From: Pirellulales bacterium
GTDB taxonomy: Bacteria > Planctomycetota > Planctomycetia > Pirellulales > Lacipirellulaceae
Reading direction: 5' to 3'
Assembly: GCA_022841705.1 (NCBI GenBank)
Contig: JALHQZ010000006.1
Span: 1-64,000, forward strand
DNA: 64,000 nucleotides
Shown: positions 41,464 to 50,527 of the stretch, piece by piece
How the letters are laid out: each line of letters begins with the position of its first letter
Numbering within the stretch: position 1 is the stretch's first letter
The notes under the pieces: generated by a model
The model's input: the letters and a program-made list of their open reading frames with translations, nothing else
Told to the model about the DNA's origin: nothing
Databases searched by the model: none
Made by a program: the position numbers and the translations under genes

Positions 41464-43482
41464 ATGATCGTCTCCACCAACTGGCTTGCCGATTACATCC
41501 CGCTGCCGAAGTCGCTTGATGCGCTGACCGATCGGCTCACCATCACGGGGCTGAATCTCGAAGGGGTCGAACAAGTCGGCGCCGACACCGCGATTGATCT
41601 CGAGGTCACCAGCAATCGTCCTGATTGCTTGGGCCACATCGGCGTCGCGCGGGAAATCGCCGTCATCTTTGGTGGCCAGTTGTGCAAACCCGACCCCCAA
41701 CCTAAAGCCACCGGCCCCGCCGCCAAATCCCTGGTCTCGGTCGACCTTCGCGCTTCGCGACTTAGCGCCCGCTACACGGCGCGCCTGATCCGCGGCGTGA
41801 AGATAGCCCCCAGTCCCGATTGGCTTGCCAATCGACTCCGTAGCGTCGGCATCGCCACCATCAACAACGTGGTCGACGCGACCAACTATGTGATGCTCGA
41901 AATCGGCCAACCGCTGCATGCCTTCGATTTTGCCAAACTTAAGGGCGGGAAAATCATCGTCCGCGAGGCGAACCCCGCCGAAGAGTTCACCGCCATCGAT
42001 CACAAGACGTATACCCTCACGCCTGGAACGTGCGTCATCGCTGACGCCGAGCGGGCCGTCGCCCTCGGCGGAGTGATGGGGGGCGCCGATACGGAAGTTT
42101 CGGACGCCACGACCGACGTGCTCATCGAAGCGGCCGACTTCGATGCCCTCGCCATCCGCGGCGCCGCCCGGCGGTTCAACTTGCACAGCCCGTCGTCCTA
42201 CCGATTCGAGCGCGGGGTCGATCCCGAGGGGATCGATTGGGCGAGCCGCCGCGCGTGTGAACTCATCTTGCAGCTTGCCGGCGGCACGTTGTGCGAGGGG
42301 GTTGTTGAAGCGGGGCCCGCTAGGCCGCAAGCGGCGGCGATTTCGCTTCGCTTCGCCCAAGTCCCGCGGCTGTTGGGTGTGGAAGTGGCGCCGAGTGAAT
42401 GCCGCCGCATCCTCACGGCGCTCGGTTGCCGCGAAACGAAAGCGACGGCCGACACCGTGGAAACCATTCCGCCCACATGGCGAGCGGACCTCTTGCGCGA
42501 GATCGACCTCATCGAAGAGATCGCCCGCATTCACGGCTACGATCAGATTCCCGAAGATGCCCGTGTGCCGATGGCGCCCTCGAGCCGCAGCCGCGAGGAT
42601 GTGGTGCTCGAAAAAGTCCGCCACGCTATGACCGCGTTCGGCTTCGATGAAGCGTACACGCTGAGCGCGGTGGAACCGGAACTCGTCACCGCCTTTCGGC
42701 CGTGGGGCGAAGCCGCGCCGCTCGCGACGCGCACGCCGGTGCTTCGTCGTGCAAGCGCCTTGCGGCAAAGCATCGTGCCAAGCCTGCTCGGCTGCCGACG
42801 CACCAACGAAACACTTTCGAACGCCATGATCGAGCTGTTCGAAATCGCCAAGGTCTACCTGCCGCGAGCGGGCGATTTACCACTCGAAAAGCGTTTTCTT
42901 GCGCTCACCAGCGGCGGCGGGTTTGTCGAAGTGAAAGGCGTGGTCGAAGCCGTGCTGCGGCAGATCGCGCCGGAACTTGCCGTGCAGGTGAAACCCGCCA
43001 AGCACCCGCTGCTCGACGCTGTGCGAAGCTGCACGCTCGAAGTGAACGGCCAGCCGCTTGGCGTACTCGGCGAGCTCAGCAAAGCGGGCCGGCAGCAGTT
43101 TGAACTCCGCGGCGCGGCGAGCATCGCCGAGCTCGACCTCGGGCCCGTGGTTGCCGCCGCCCGGCTCGTCCCCACCGCCGGCGTCTTGAATCCCTATCCT
43201 CCGGTATCCCGCGACCTGAACGTGGTGTTCGACGAAGCTGTCCGCTGGGCCGATGTGGAAGCAATCGCCCGCGGCGTCGCCGGCAATGTGCTCGACGCGA
43301 TCGAGTTCCAAAGCGACGATTTCCGCGACGCTAAGTATCTGGGCGAAGGCAAAAAGAGCGTGCTCTTCAGCATTACGCTGCGTTCTCCCGACGGTACGCT
43401 CACCAGCGAAGCCGCCGACGCGGTGCGTGACAAAATCGTCGCGGAATTAGCCGCAAAACTCGCCGGTTCCTTGCGCGCCTAA
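41464..43482 (+). CDS. pheT: Phenylalanyl-tRNA synthetase beta subunit, short form
   Basis: 672 residues, about 120 shorter than typical PheT. The N-terminal EMAP-II-like tRNA-binding domain (B2) is absent: the sequence passes directly from LNLEGVEQVGADTAIDLEVT to SNRPDCLGHIGVAREIA. B3/B4 (INNVVDATNYVMLEIGQPLHAFD), B5 (VLRRASALRQSIVPSLLGCRRTNE) and a C-terminal ferredoxin-like FDX-ACB (YPPVSRDLNVVFDEAVRW) are present. Editing residues lie in B3/B4. It should still form the alpha2beta2 enzyme with PheS. Confidence 0.95.
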   Translation: MIVSTNWLADYIPLPKSLDALTDRLTITGLNLEGVEQVGADTAIDLEVTSNRPDCLGHIGVAREIAVIFGGQLCKPDPQPKATGPAAKSLVSVDLRASRLSARYTARLIRGVKIAPSPDWLANRLRSVGIATINNVVDATNYVMLEIGQPLHAFDFAKLKGGKIIVREANPAEEFTAIDHKTYTLTPGTCVIADAERAVALGGVMGGADTEVSDATTDVLIEAADFDALAIRGAARRFNLHSPSSYRFERGVDPEGIDWASRRACELILQLAGGTLCEGVVEAGPARPQAAAISLRFAQVPRLLGVEVAPSECRRILTALGCRETKATADTVETIPPTWRADLLREIDLIEEIARIHGYDQIPEDARVPMAPSSRSREDVVLEKVRHAMTAFGFDEAYTLSAVEPELVTAFRPWGEAAPLATRTPVLRRASALRQSIVPSLLGCRRTNETLSNAMIELFEIAKVYLPRAGDLPLEKRFLALTSGGGFVEVKGVVEAVLRQIAPELAVQVKPAKHPLLDAVRSCTLEVNGQPLGVLGELSKAGRQQFELRGAASIAELDLGPVVAAARLVPTAGVLNPYPPVSRDLNVVFDEAVRWADVEAIARGVAGNVLDAIEFQSDDFRDAKYLGEGKKSVLFSITLRSPDGTLTSEAADAVRDKIVAELAAKLAGSLRA

Positions 43483-43554
43483 CCAAGCGAGCCGGAAGCG
43501 GCAGCGCCCGGAGCATCGTTCAAACTCCGGGCGCTGACGCTTCCGGCTCGCTGG
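43483..43554. repeat. Palindromic element, CCAAGCGAGCCGGAAGCGGC family
   Basis: Left arm 43483-43513 and right arm 43525-43554 are inverted copies with two interruptions, right after the pheT stop and just before the next start. It may act as a terminator-like hairpin but has no T tract. Confidence 0.85.
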
Positions 43555-43568
43555 GCTAACATCACGGC

Positions 43569-44996
43569 ATGGCCGCCGAACGTCCTCTCTACGAACTCTT
43601 CGCACGCTGGGCAACTGATCGGCCCAACGAAGCGGCGCTCGGCGAGATCATCGGCGGCTCGATTAAGTGGAGCACTTGGGACCAACTTGCAGCGGAAGTC
43701 AGTCGCTGGGGCGAACTTGCGGCGTATAGGTCCGGCGAGCTTACCCTCCATCAGGGGACCAACTCGCCTGTCTGGATTTTCACCGATCTGTCCATTGCGG
43801 GCTTTGGAGGAGTTCATGTCCCTTTGTCAAACAATTTGTCTAGGGAGCGAACCGCGGCGCTACTGCAATGCTTGGAAGGAGCGGAAGAAAACTTCACACC
43901 CGACCTCTTCACCATCGTCTTCACCTCCGGCACCGGCGCGGAGCCGCGCGGGGTGATGCTCTCACAGGAAAACCTCGCGGCCAACGCCATCGCGCTCAGC
44001 GAAGCGGTCGGCGGCAGTCGGCAGGAAGTGCGGCTCTCGTTCCTGCCCTTCAGCCATCTCTACGGCCGCACGGCCGATCTCTATACGTGGCTGGTGCGCG
44101 GCTCGAAGCTGGTTCTGGCTGAAAGCCGCGAGAAGATTTTTCGCGATTTGCAGTTGGTGAAACCTACCGCCATCAGCGGCGTGCCGTACTTTTACGAGAA
44201 GGCACTCGATATCGCCGCCCAGCAAAACTGCTCACTTCCCCAACTCTTCGGCGGCCAGATGAAGCGCTGCTACAGCGGCGGCGCGGCGATGGCCCCCGCC
44301 GTCGAAGCGGCGTTCACCGCCGCGGGCATGCCGGTCCTCTCGGGCTACGGCCTCAGCGAAGCGGCGCCGGTGGTGACGGCAACGCGGAGTGAAGAACCAT
44401 GCGACGGCGCCATCGGCCGCCCGCTCTCGGGCGTCGAAGTCCGCTTGGCCGATGATGGCGAACTGCTCGTGCGTGGCCCCAACGTGATGCTTGGTTACTG
44501 GCAAGACCCTGCCGCGACGGCTGAAGTGCTACGGGACGGTTGGCTTCACACCGGGGACCTCGCCACGCAAGATGACTCTGGCCGGCTACGAATTGTCGGC
44601 CGCAAGAAGGAACTCATCGCGCTCGCCACGGGCAAGAAGGTGTTTCCTTCGCGCGTCGAAGCGCTGCTCTGCGGTTCACCCTGGATCGAGCAAGCCGCCG
44701 TCCTCGGCGAAGGCGAAAAGTGCCTGCGGGCGGTGATCGTACCCAACCGCGAGCGGTTGAAAGCATTCATCCGCGAACGCCGCCTGTGGGTTTGGTCCAA
44801 ACGCCGGGCCGTGACGCACCGAGAGGTTCGCGCTCACTACGCCACCGAAATCGCCCGCTGTTTGGCAGACGCCCCCCGCGAAGAACAGATTGGGGAGTTC
44901 GCAATCCTCGATCGCCCGTTTAGCATAGAATCCGGCGAACTGACCACTAAGTTGAGCTTACGCCGCAACGTGATCGCCACCCATTTCCCCCGTTAG
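43569..44996 (+). CDS. AMP-dependent acyl-CoA synthetase-like protein
   Basis: 475 residues, shorter than usual long-chain ligases (about 550-600). ANL-fold motifs: TIVFTSGTGAEPRGVMLSQENL (P-loop), YGLSEAAPVV, VMLGYWQDP, LHTGDLATQD and the hinge RIVGRKKELIALATGKKVFP, with catalytic Lys in GELTTKLSLRR. First 90 residues are shortened relative to relatives. It activates an acid as the adenylate, probably making a CoA thioester. It might feed fatty acyl-CoA to the type III polyketide synthase, but that gene lies 11 kb away. Stop TAG lies in a dispersed repeat. Confidence 0.85.
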   Translation: MAAERPLYELFARWATDRPNEAALGEIIGGSIKWSTWDQLAAEVSRWGELAAYRSGELTLHQGTNSPVWIFTDLSIAGFGGVHVPLSNNLSRERTAALLQCLEGAEENFTPDLFTIVFTSGTGAEPRGVMLSQENLAANAIALSEAVGGSRQEVRLSFLPFSHLYGRTADLYTWLVRGSKLVLAESREKIFRDLQLVKPTAISGVPYFYEKALDIAAQQNCSLPQLFGGQMKRCYSGGAAMAPAVEAAFTAAGMPVLSGYGLSEAAPVVTATRSEEPCDGAIGRPLSGVEVRLADDGELLVRGPNVMLGYWQDPAATAEVLRDGWLHTGDLATQDDSGRLRIVGRKKELIALATGKKVFPSRVEALLCGSPWIEQAAVLGEGEKCLRAVIVPNRERLKAFIRERRLWVWSKRRAVTHREVRAHYATEIARCLADAPREEQIGEFAILDRPFSIESGELTTKLSLRRNVIATHFPR

Positions 44997-45107
44997 CCGC
45001 GAATCCATCAGCCGCCGGGCGCCCGTATTCTCTGGTATCTGGCCCGGTCGTGCAGAGCAGAGCATAAACCAACAGTTACCGGACGCGAGCGCGTGCCGGC
45101 TGATGAA
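44991..45107. repeat. Palindromic element, ATCAGCCGCCGGGCGCCC family, copy 2
   Basis: Partial GTTAGCCGCGAATCC repeat at 44993-45006 includes the ligase stop codon. ATCAGCCGCCGGGCGCCCGTATT from 45007 and GCCGGCTGATGAATCC at the right end correspond to 38592-38707. It is adjacent to the start of the next gene. Confidence 0.75.
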
Positions 45108-45110
45108 TCC

Positions 45111-46055
45111 ATGCCCACCGCCTTCTACACCGATTATCCTTGGCCCGACGTGGAAATCGAGCGCTCGCTGCTGGCCGTGGCCGATTGCGAACTGCGGCTG
45201 GCGAGCGACAACCGGGAAGAGACCCTCATCCGGGAAGTGGGCGATGCCGACGTGATCATCACCTGCTGGGCGCCGACGACGGCCCGCGTCATCGCGGCGG
45301 CGAAGAAGTGTAAGCACGTCGCCCGCACGGGCATCGGTCTCGATAACATCGATGTCCCCGCTGCCACGCGGGCTGGGATGGTGGTGACCAACGTCCCCGA
45401 CTACTGCATGCGCGAAGTGGCCGAGCACGCGCTGGCGATGATTTTTGCCCTCGGCCGGAAGATCGCTTACAGCCATCTTTCGACCAAGCAGGGCCGGTAC
45501 AGTTTGGTGGGCGATCTGCCGATCGAGCGGATCGAAGGGACCACGCTCGGCATCATCGGCCTTGGCCAAACTGGCACGCTGCTCGCCCAGAAAGCGCTCG
45601 CCGTGGGAATGCGGGTGATCGGCACGAATCGCTCGCAACGCGTGCCGAACGGCGTGACTTGGAAATCACTGGAATCACTGCTGGCCGAGAGCGATTACGT
45701 CTCGGTCAACTGCCCGCTGACCGACGAAACGCGACACCTCATCAACTCTACGACGCTGCGGCAAATGAAACCCTCGGCGTTTCTCATCAATACGTCGCGC
45801 GGCGGCTTGGTCGATCACCCCGCACTCGCGGCGGCGCTCGATGTGGGTTGGCTCGCCGGTGCGGCGCTCGATGTGCAGGATCGCGAACCGCCCGATCTCT
45901 CACAGCCGCCGTACAACGATCCGCGGGTGATTGTCACGCCGCATTCGGCCTTCGTTTCAACGCTCGCGGTGAACGAACTTCGGGAGCGCGTGGGCCGGCA
46001 GGTGGTGGATGTGCTCCAGGGGCGGACGCCGGAAAATGTTGTAAATCCGAGGTGA
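45111..46055 (+). CDS. D-2-hydroxyacid dehydrogenase (C-terminal binding protein-like)
   Basis: 314 residues of the D-isomer-specific NAD-dependent dehydrogenase family. Rossmann GTTLGIIGLGQTGTLLAQKAL (about residue 145), NTSRGGLVDHPALAAAL with the substrate Arg, REPPD with the catalytic Glu and VTPHSAFVS with the catalytic His. It reduces a 2-keto acid with NADH, or acts as a phosphoglycerate-type dehydrogenase; substrate unknown. ATG at 45111 is chosen over GTG at 45093, which lies within the palindrome. Confidence 0.9.
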   Translation: MPTAFYTDYPWPDVEIERSLLAVADCELRLASDNREETLIREVGDADVIITCWAPTTARVIAAAKKCKHVARTGIGLDNIDVPAATRAGMVVTNVPDYCMREVAEHALAMIFALGRKIAYSHLSTKQGRYSLVGDLPIERIEGTTLGIIGLGQTGTLLAQKALAVGMRVIGTNRSQRVPNGVTWKSLESLLAESDYVSVNCPLTDETRHLINSTTLRQMKPSAFLINTSRGGLVDHPALAAALDVGWLAGAALDVQDREPPDLSQPPYNDPRVIVTPHSAFVSTLAVNELRERVGRQVVDVLQGRTPENVVNPR

Positions 46056-46081
46056 AACACGCTCCGCTACCGCGTCGCGGC
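46053..46081. repeat. Dispersed repeat, inverted copy of TAGCCGCGACGCG family
   Basis: GAAACACGCTCCGCTACCGC followed by GTCGCGG is the inverted form of the repeat at 57348-57379. It follows the dehydrogenase TGA with no gap. The rest of the gap (to 46289) shows no further feature. Confidence 0.75.
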
Positions 46082-46289
46082 GATGCGTCGGATGCGTCGC
46101 GCCCGCGTCACCCCACCATTCCGCACAATCGGTCCGCGGACAACCGGGAAATGGGTCCGACTGTTGCGTGGCGCCCCCTGCAAACTATAAATCCTTGGAA
46201 CATTGCCCCCGGTCACATAACGATGGCCGGCGGGCCGCGCTCCCCGTGCATGAAGTTGCCACCTTGAAGAATTGGAAACGCGCTTGGGC

Positions 46290-47822
46290 ATGGACCCCGC
46301 TCGCCCCGAATCCGCTGATCTGCTGCCCCTCGCCGAGCTGGCCGAAAGCTCGCGCGAGCGACTGCGCCGCGCCCGGGCTCAACTGGCGTCCCGCGCGAGC
46401 GGCCGGACTGATGACCTCGCCCGTCTTCAGCAGCGGCTCGTCGAACACATCGAGCAGTTGCAGAGCCAAGTCGCAACGGAACTCGAGCGCGATCGCACCA
46501 CGCTGCACGAAGAACGGCAGTCCGCATTGGCCACAATTACCGCAGAGCAGCAAGCGCTCCGCGACGCCTTTGCCGCGGAGCAAGAAGCGGCTCGCACCGT
46601 GCTGGCCGAAGAACTCGCCGCGCTGCGGCTTGAACTCGAGGCCGAACGCACCCAACACAGCGCCGCGCTCGAAGCGGAAGTCTCGCAATGGACCGAACTG
46701 CGCAACGAAGTCGAAGCGGGCCTGGCCGCACGCGACGCGGATTTGGCCACGCGAACGGCCCAACTTGAAGAACAACTTGCTGCTGTTGCCGCGCAGCGTA
46801 GTACCTTGCAAGAACTACTGGCCACCGCCGCCGCCGAGCACACCCGGCTCGAAAAGCTGGCCGCCGATGTGCAGCGTTCGCCCAGTTCTTCAGCCGCGAC
46901 CGAAGAGAGCGCCGCCGCGCTCCGCTTGCGCAGCGAAGTGTTGCAGCTCAAGACTGAGTGCGAAGCGCTCCGCAGCACGCTCGCCGAGCGCGACCGAGAA
47001 CTTCAGCAAGTTCAGCTTCAGCTTAACACAGCGACTGAGCTAACCCGCCAACTTGCGGAGCAGCTTGAAGCCGCCAAACAGACCGCTCGCGACTTAGAAA
47101 CCGAACGCGATGAGTCCGCAAAACTCGTCAGCGAGTTGCGATCACAACTCGAATCGCTCCGCTCCGCGCCCGCGGCAGTTCCCGTTGCTGAACCGCGGGT
47201 GGCGGAAGTTGATTCCGCCGAGCTGGACGAGCTGCGCGCCCGGTTTGAAATGGCGGTCGAAGACATCCGCACGCTCAAGGCCGAGAAGCGCGAACTCGAA
47301 TCACGACTCGCGAGCTCCTCGCCCGCGCCCAAGCAGAGCAGCGGCGGCAGCAACGATTGGGAAGCCCGCAAGCGGCAGCTGCTCGCCAGTCTCGAAGACG
47401 AACTCGGTTTCAATGAAGAGCGGGCCGAAGAAAGGGCGACGATCGAAGGGACCATCCGCATCACCGACGAAGTGCTCGCCGAGAAGCAGCGCGAAATCGA
47501 CGCCTTGCGAGCCGAACGTACGGCGGAAGCCACACAAGCCGTCGCCGCCGTCAACACCGAGCTGATCGACGCAGACGAAGTGATCGCCGCCGAACGACAG
47601 CGGATCTCTACACTCCGCGCCGAGTGGGAAGAAAAACTTCGCGCTGCGGAACTGGAGCTTTCCATCGAACGCGCGAAAATAGCCCGCGAGCAATCCGAAC
47701 TCGCTCAGTGGCGAATGGAACTGGAGACACTGCGCGACGCCGTCGGTGGCGCGTCGTCCTCCTCCACCGCCCAGAAGCAGCGCCGCTGGCGCGACAAACT
47801 CGGCCTCGGCGGGCATGAGTGA
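46290..47822 (+). CDS. Long coiled-coil protein of unknown function
   Basis: 510 residues with heptad-rich, Glu/Ala/Arg/Leu-dominated sequence almost throughout (about 15-440): RLRRARAQLASRASGRTDDLARLQQRLVEHIEQLQ through ELRARFEMAVEDIRTLKAEKRELESRLAS. A further coiled coil runs about 400-495. No signal peptide, membrane segment or ATPase motif, so it is probably a cytosolic scaffold or filament-like protein. ATG at 46290 preferred; TTG at 46272 would add six residues. Function unknown. Confidence 0.75.
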   Translation: MDPARPESADLLPLAELAESSRERLRRARAQLASRASGRTDDLARLQQRLVEHIEQLQSQVATELERDRTTLHEERQSALATITAEQQALRDAFAAEQEAARTVLAEELAALRLELEAERTQHSAALEAEVSQWTELRNEVEAGLAARDADLATRTAQLEEQLAAVAAQRSTLQELLATAAAEHTRLEKLAADVQRSPSSSAATEESAAALRLRSEVLQLKTECEALRSTLAERDRELQQVQLQLNTATELTRQLAEQLEAAKQTARDLETERDESAKLVSELRSQLESLRSAPAAVPVAEPRVAEVDSAELDELRARFEMAVEDIRTLKAEKRELESRLASSSPAPKQSSGGSNDWEARKRQLLASLEDELGFNEERAEERATIEGTIRITDEVLAEKQREIDALRAERTAEATQAVAAVNTELIDADEVIAAERQRISTLRAEWEEKLRAAELELSIERAKIAREQSELAQWRMELETLRDAVGGASSSSTAQKQRRWRDKLGLGGHE

Positions 47823-47827
47823 GTTGT

Positions 47828-47916
47828 AGGATGGGTTATCCGCGCAGCGGTAACCCATCAGTAGTGAAGTCAATGCCAGTGCTTGATGGGTTACCGCTGC
47901 GCGGATAACCCATCCT
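47828..47916. repeat. Perfect palindrome, AGGATGGGTTATCCGCGCAG family, copy 1
   Basis: Left arm 47828-47860 and right arm 47884-47916 are exact 33-base inverted copies. It occupies nearly the entire gap between the convergent coiled-coil gene and frr, and could be a bidirectional terminator. A diverged copy is at 50421-50517. Confidence 0.95.
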
Positions 47917-47920
47917 GCTT

Positions 47921-48481
47921 TTAGCCTTCTGAAACTTCCGCCTCTTTCGCCTTCGCCAAGTCGCTCGCTTGGTTTTCGAACTTCTTGGTCAGTTCTTGCA
48001 CCTCTTCTTTGGCGGCTTTGCTGTCGTCTTCGGAGATTGCCTTGTCTTTCTCGAGTTGGTCGATCGCCTTGTTCGCGTCGCGGCGGACGTTGCGCACGGC
48101 GACCTTCGCTTCTTCGGTCAGCTCCTTAGTGCGGGCGATCATTTTCTTCCGCACTTCGCCGGAGAGGGCCGGGATGTTGAGGCGAATCACTTTGCCGTCG
48201 TTCTGCGGGGCAAGGCCCAGATCGCTGGCGATGATTCCCTTTTCGATATCCTTGATGGTCGATGGATCGAACGGCCGAATCACCAGTTGCTGCGGCTCTG
48301 GCGCGCTGACGCTGGCGATCGCCTTGATCGGCGTGGGCGAGCCATAAACTTCCACACGCAGCGAATCGACCATCCCGGGGTTTGCCCGCCCGGTCCGAAT
48401 GCCCGTCAAATCGCCCTTCAGCTTGCCAAGCGCCTTCTCCATCCGCTCCTCAGCGTCCATCGAAATTTCATCAAGATTCAT
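47921..48481 (-). CDS. frr: Ribosome recycling factor
   Basis: 186 residues. RRF releases ribosomes with EF-G after termination. Visible: MDAEERMEKALGKLKGDLTGIRTGRANPGMVDSLRVEVYG, SAPEPQQLVIRPFDPS and VRNVRRDANKAIDQLEKDKAISEDDSKAAKEEVQELTKK. Last gene of the rpsB-tsf-pyrH-frr row; ends in an acidic tail. The 204 bases between it and pyrH hold no clear feature. Confidence 0.98.
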   Translation of the reverse strand: MNLDEISMDAEERMEKALGKLKGDLTGIRTGRANPGMVDSLRVEVYGSPTPIKAIASVSAPEPQQLVIRPFDPSTIKDIEKGIIASDLGLAPQNDGKVIRLNIPALSGEVRKKMIARTKELTEEAKVAVRNVRRDANKAIDQLEKDKAISEDDSKAAKEEVQELTKKFENQASDLAKAKEAEVSEG

Positions 48482-48685
48482 GATGGTCAGTCGTCAGTTG
48501 TTAGTGGTCAGTTGTTTAATCTGCCCGCGCCGCTTCTCGGAGAAACGTCGCGAAAAGACGCGAAACGAAGAATGTGACAGGATCAACAAGATTTATAGGA
48601 TTCGAGGCGACATACACGAGTAGAAGGCCGGCTAACACCTTTAACCTTATCCTGTCGATCCCGTCATAGTTTACTTCTTTCGCGG

Positions 48686-49414
48686 CTAGCTCTTTGCATT
48701 GGTGACGCGCGTGCCGATGGCCTCGCCGCGGACGGCGCGTTCGATGTTGCCGTCGGTGCGGTAATTGAACACCAGAATATCGAGACTATGGGTCATGCAG
48801 TGGGCGATCGCGGTGGGGTCCATGACGCGCAAACCTTTGGCGAGCACCTCTTCAAACGACAGGCTCTTGAACTGCACCGCAGAGGGGTCCTGCTCGGGGT
48901 CGGCGTTGTAGACGCCATCCACGCGAGTCGCTTTCATCAGGATATCGCAGTCGAGTTCCAGCGCCTTCTGGGCGGCGGCGGTGTCTGTGGTGACGAACGG
49001 CGCCCCGGTCCCCGCGGCCAAAATCACGATTCGCCCCTTCTCCATGTGCCGCACAGCGCGGCGGCGGATGAACGGCTCGGCCACGCCATCCATTTTAATG
49101 GCCGACATCAGCCGCGTGGGAGCGCCGAGTGACTCGAGCGCATCTTGCAGCGCAAGGCCGTTGATCACGGTGGCGAGCATCCCCATGTAGTGAGCGGTTG
49201 CTTCCTGGATGCTGGTGTTCCCCGCTTTGAACTGCCCGCCGCGCAGAATGTTCCCACCCCCAATCACAATCCCCACCTGCACGCCCAGCTCCCGCGCCTT
49301 AACCGTTTGCCTAGCGATATGCACCACCTCTGCCATATTGATGCCCCGCTCCCCCTGAGGAGCAAAGCTCTCGCCGGACAGTTTCAGAATGATCCGCTTA
49401 TAAGGTGATGACAT
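48686..49414 (-). CDS. pyrH: UMP kinase
   Basis: 242 residues of the amino-acid-kinase fold, converting UMP to UDP, hexameric and regulated by GTP and UTP. Motifs: YKRIILKLSGESFAPQGERGIN, GIVIGGGNILRG and GTGAPFVTTDTAAAQKALELDCDILMKATRVDGVYNADPEQDP. ATG at 49414 matches the family; 49429 adds five residues. A strong terminator precedes it after tsf. Confidence 0.97.
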   Translation of the reverse strand: MSSPYKRIILKLSGESFAPQGERGINMAEVVHIARQTVKARELGVQVGIVIGGGNILRGGQFKAGNTSIQEATAHYMGMLATVINGLALQDALESLGAPTRLMSAIKMDGVAEPFIRRRAVRHMEKGRIVILAAGTGAPFVTTDTAAAQKALELDCDILMKATRVDGVYNADPEQDPSAVQFKSLSFEEVLAKGLRVMDPTAIAHCMTHSLDILVFNYRTDGNIERAVRGEAIGTRVTNAKS

Positions 49415-49422
49415 GAGGGTAT

Positions 49423-49490
49423 GTAGCACGGGACCGTCGTCCCGTGCGCTATTGAACCTACAGCTGCACGGGACGATGGTCCCGTGCTAC
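49423..49490. repeat. Palindromic element, GTAGCACGGGACC family, copy 2
   Basis: Left arm 49423-49447 and right arm 49466-49490, related to 2093-2164. It lies just upstream of the pyrH start and downstream (in minus-strand order) of the tsf terminator. Confidence 0.9.
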
Positions 49491-49530
49491 AAAAAAAGCC
49501 CCGAGGACCAATGCGGCCCTCGGGGCTTTG
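49491..49530 (-). terminator. Rho-independent terminator between tsf and pyrH
   Basis: On the minus strand GCCCCGAGG (49526-49518) pairs with CCTCGGGGC (49506-49498) and is followed by seven T residues, after the tsf stop at 49536. It suggests rpsB-tsf is a separate transcript from pyrH-frr or that readthrough is partial. Confidence 0.88.
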
Positions 49531-49535
49531 TTGTA

Positions 49536-50375
49536 CTAGGCGGGCGAGGTTTCGCCCAGTCGCCAGCGGGTGAAGCCTTTGATGGTCATGCCGGCGGCTT
49601 TCGCCACTTGGCCAACCGTTTGCTTGTCGTCCTTGACGAAGGGTTGCTCTTGGAGCACCTGCTCGGCGTAGAAGTTCTTCATCCGGCCATCCACCATTTT
49701 GTCGATGATGTTCGCCGGCTTGCCTTCCGCCTTGGCCGCTTCGGTCAGGATCGCCCGTTCTTTGGCGACGACCGCCGGGTCAAGATCCGCCGTCGAGTTG
49801 GCGCTCGGCCGCATGGCGACGATGTGCATCGAGATGTCCTTAGCGAGCGTCTCGTTGCCACCCTCGATTTGCAATAGCACACCGGTTTTGCCATCGAAGT
49901 GAACGTAGCCGCCGCAGGGGGCATCAATCCGATGAATCCGCGCGAGCCGGAAGACTTCGCGGATTTTATTTTCCAGTTCATCCTTGATGTCTTTGAGCGT
50001 CTTGCCCTTCTGGCTGGGCGAAGGTTGAGCCCACAGCTCATCGGCGGTTTTGGCGCCGGGACCAGTGGCGAGTTGCTTCGCGAGATCGTTCACCAGTTGG
50101 ACGACTTCTTCGTTGTTAGCGACCGGCGCCGACTCGACTTGCAGTTCGACGATGGCGCCCACACCCGGCTTTTGGCTGGTGTAGATCGCCAGTCGCCCTT
50201 CTTCAGTCGCTCGGTCTCCTCGGCCATCCATGAACTTAAGGCCCTTCTCGCGCAGCGCTTGTTTGGCGGCTTCCATATCGCCATTCGCTTCGGTGAGCGC
50301 CTTCTTACAGTCCATCATCGGAAGCTGCGTCTCGTCCCGCAGCTTCTTCACCATTGCCGCAGAAATTTCTGCCAT
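49536..50375 (-). CDS. tsf: Elongation factor Ts
   Basis: 279 residues; nucleotide exchange factor for EF-Tu. N-terminal AMVKKLRDETQLPMMDCKKALTEANGDMEAAKQALREKG (UBA-like domain plus linker), VELQVESAPVANNEEVVQLV and ILTEAAKAEGKPANIIDKMVDGRMKNFYAEQVLQEQPFVKDD are family hallmarks. It follows rpsB by about 150 bases that contain a palindromic element, and is followed by a terminator. Confidence 0.98.
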   Translation of the reverse strand: MAEISAAMVKKLRDETQLPMMDCKKALTEANGDMEAAKQALREKGLKFMDGRGDRATEEGRLAIYTSQKPGVGAIVELQVESAPVANNEEVVQLVNDLAKQLATGPGAKTADELWAQPSPSQKGKTLKDIKDELENKIREVFRLARIHRIDAPCGGYVHFDGKTGVLLQIEGGNETLAKDISMHIVAMRPSANSTADLDPAVVAKERAILTEAAKAEGKPANIIDKMVDGRMKNFYAEQVLQEQPFVKDDKQTVGQVAKAAGMTIKGFTRWRLGETSPA

Positions 50376-50420
50376 CGTAAACTCCTATTCTTTCACCCGA
50401 AAATGAGGTGATTGATTCAT

Positions 50421-50517
50421 GTAGGATGGGCTATCCGCGATAGCAGTAGCCCATCATGGAAATGTCATCAAACTCGGCGCCTGATGGGTTACGGCTGACG
50501 CCGATAACCCATCCTGC
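50421..50517. repeat. Palindromic element, GTAGGATGGGCTATCC family, copy 2
   Basis: Left arm 50421-50456 and right arm 50482-50517 are diverged inverted copies of the perfect palindrome at 47828-47916. It is in the rpsB-tsf intergenic region. Confidence 0.85.
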
Positions 50518-50527
50518 GGTTGCGCCC

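Noticed and set aside
40414..42768. 784-codon minus-strand open frame antisense to pheS and pheT
   Set aside because: It lies entirely opposite two highly conserved genes, encodes a composition typical of reverse-frame shadows at high GC, and shows no domain.
43569..44996. Acyl-CoA ligase as part of the type III polyketide cluster
   Set aside because: It is 11 kb away behind housekeeping genes; supply of starter units is possible but not supported by context.
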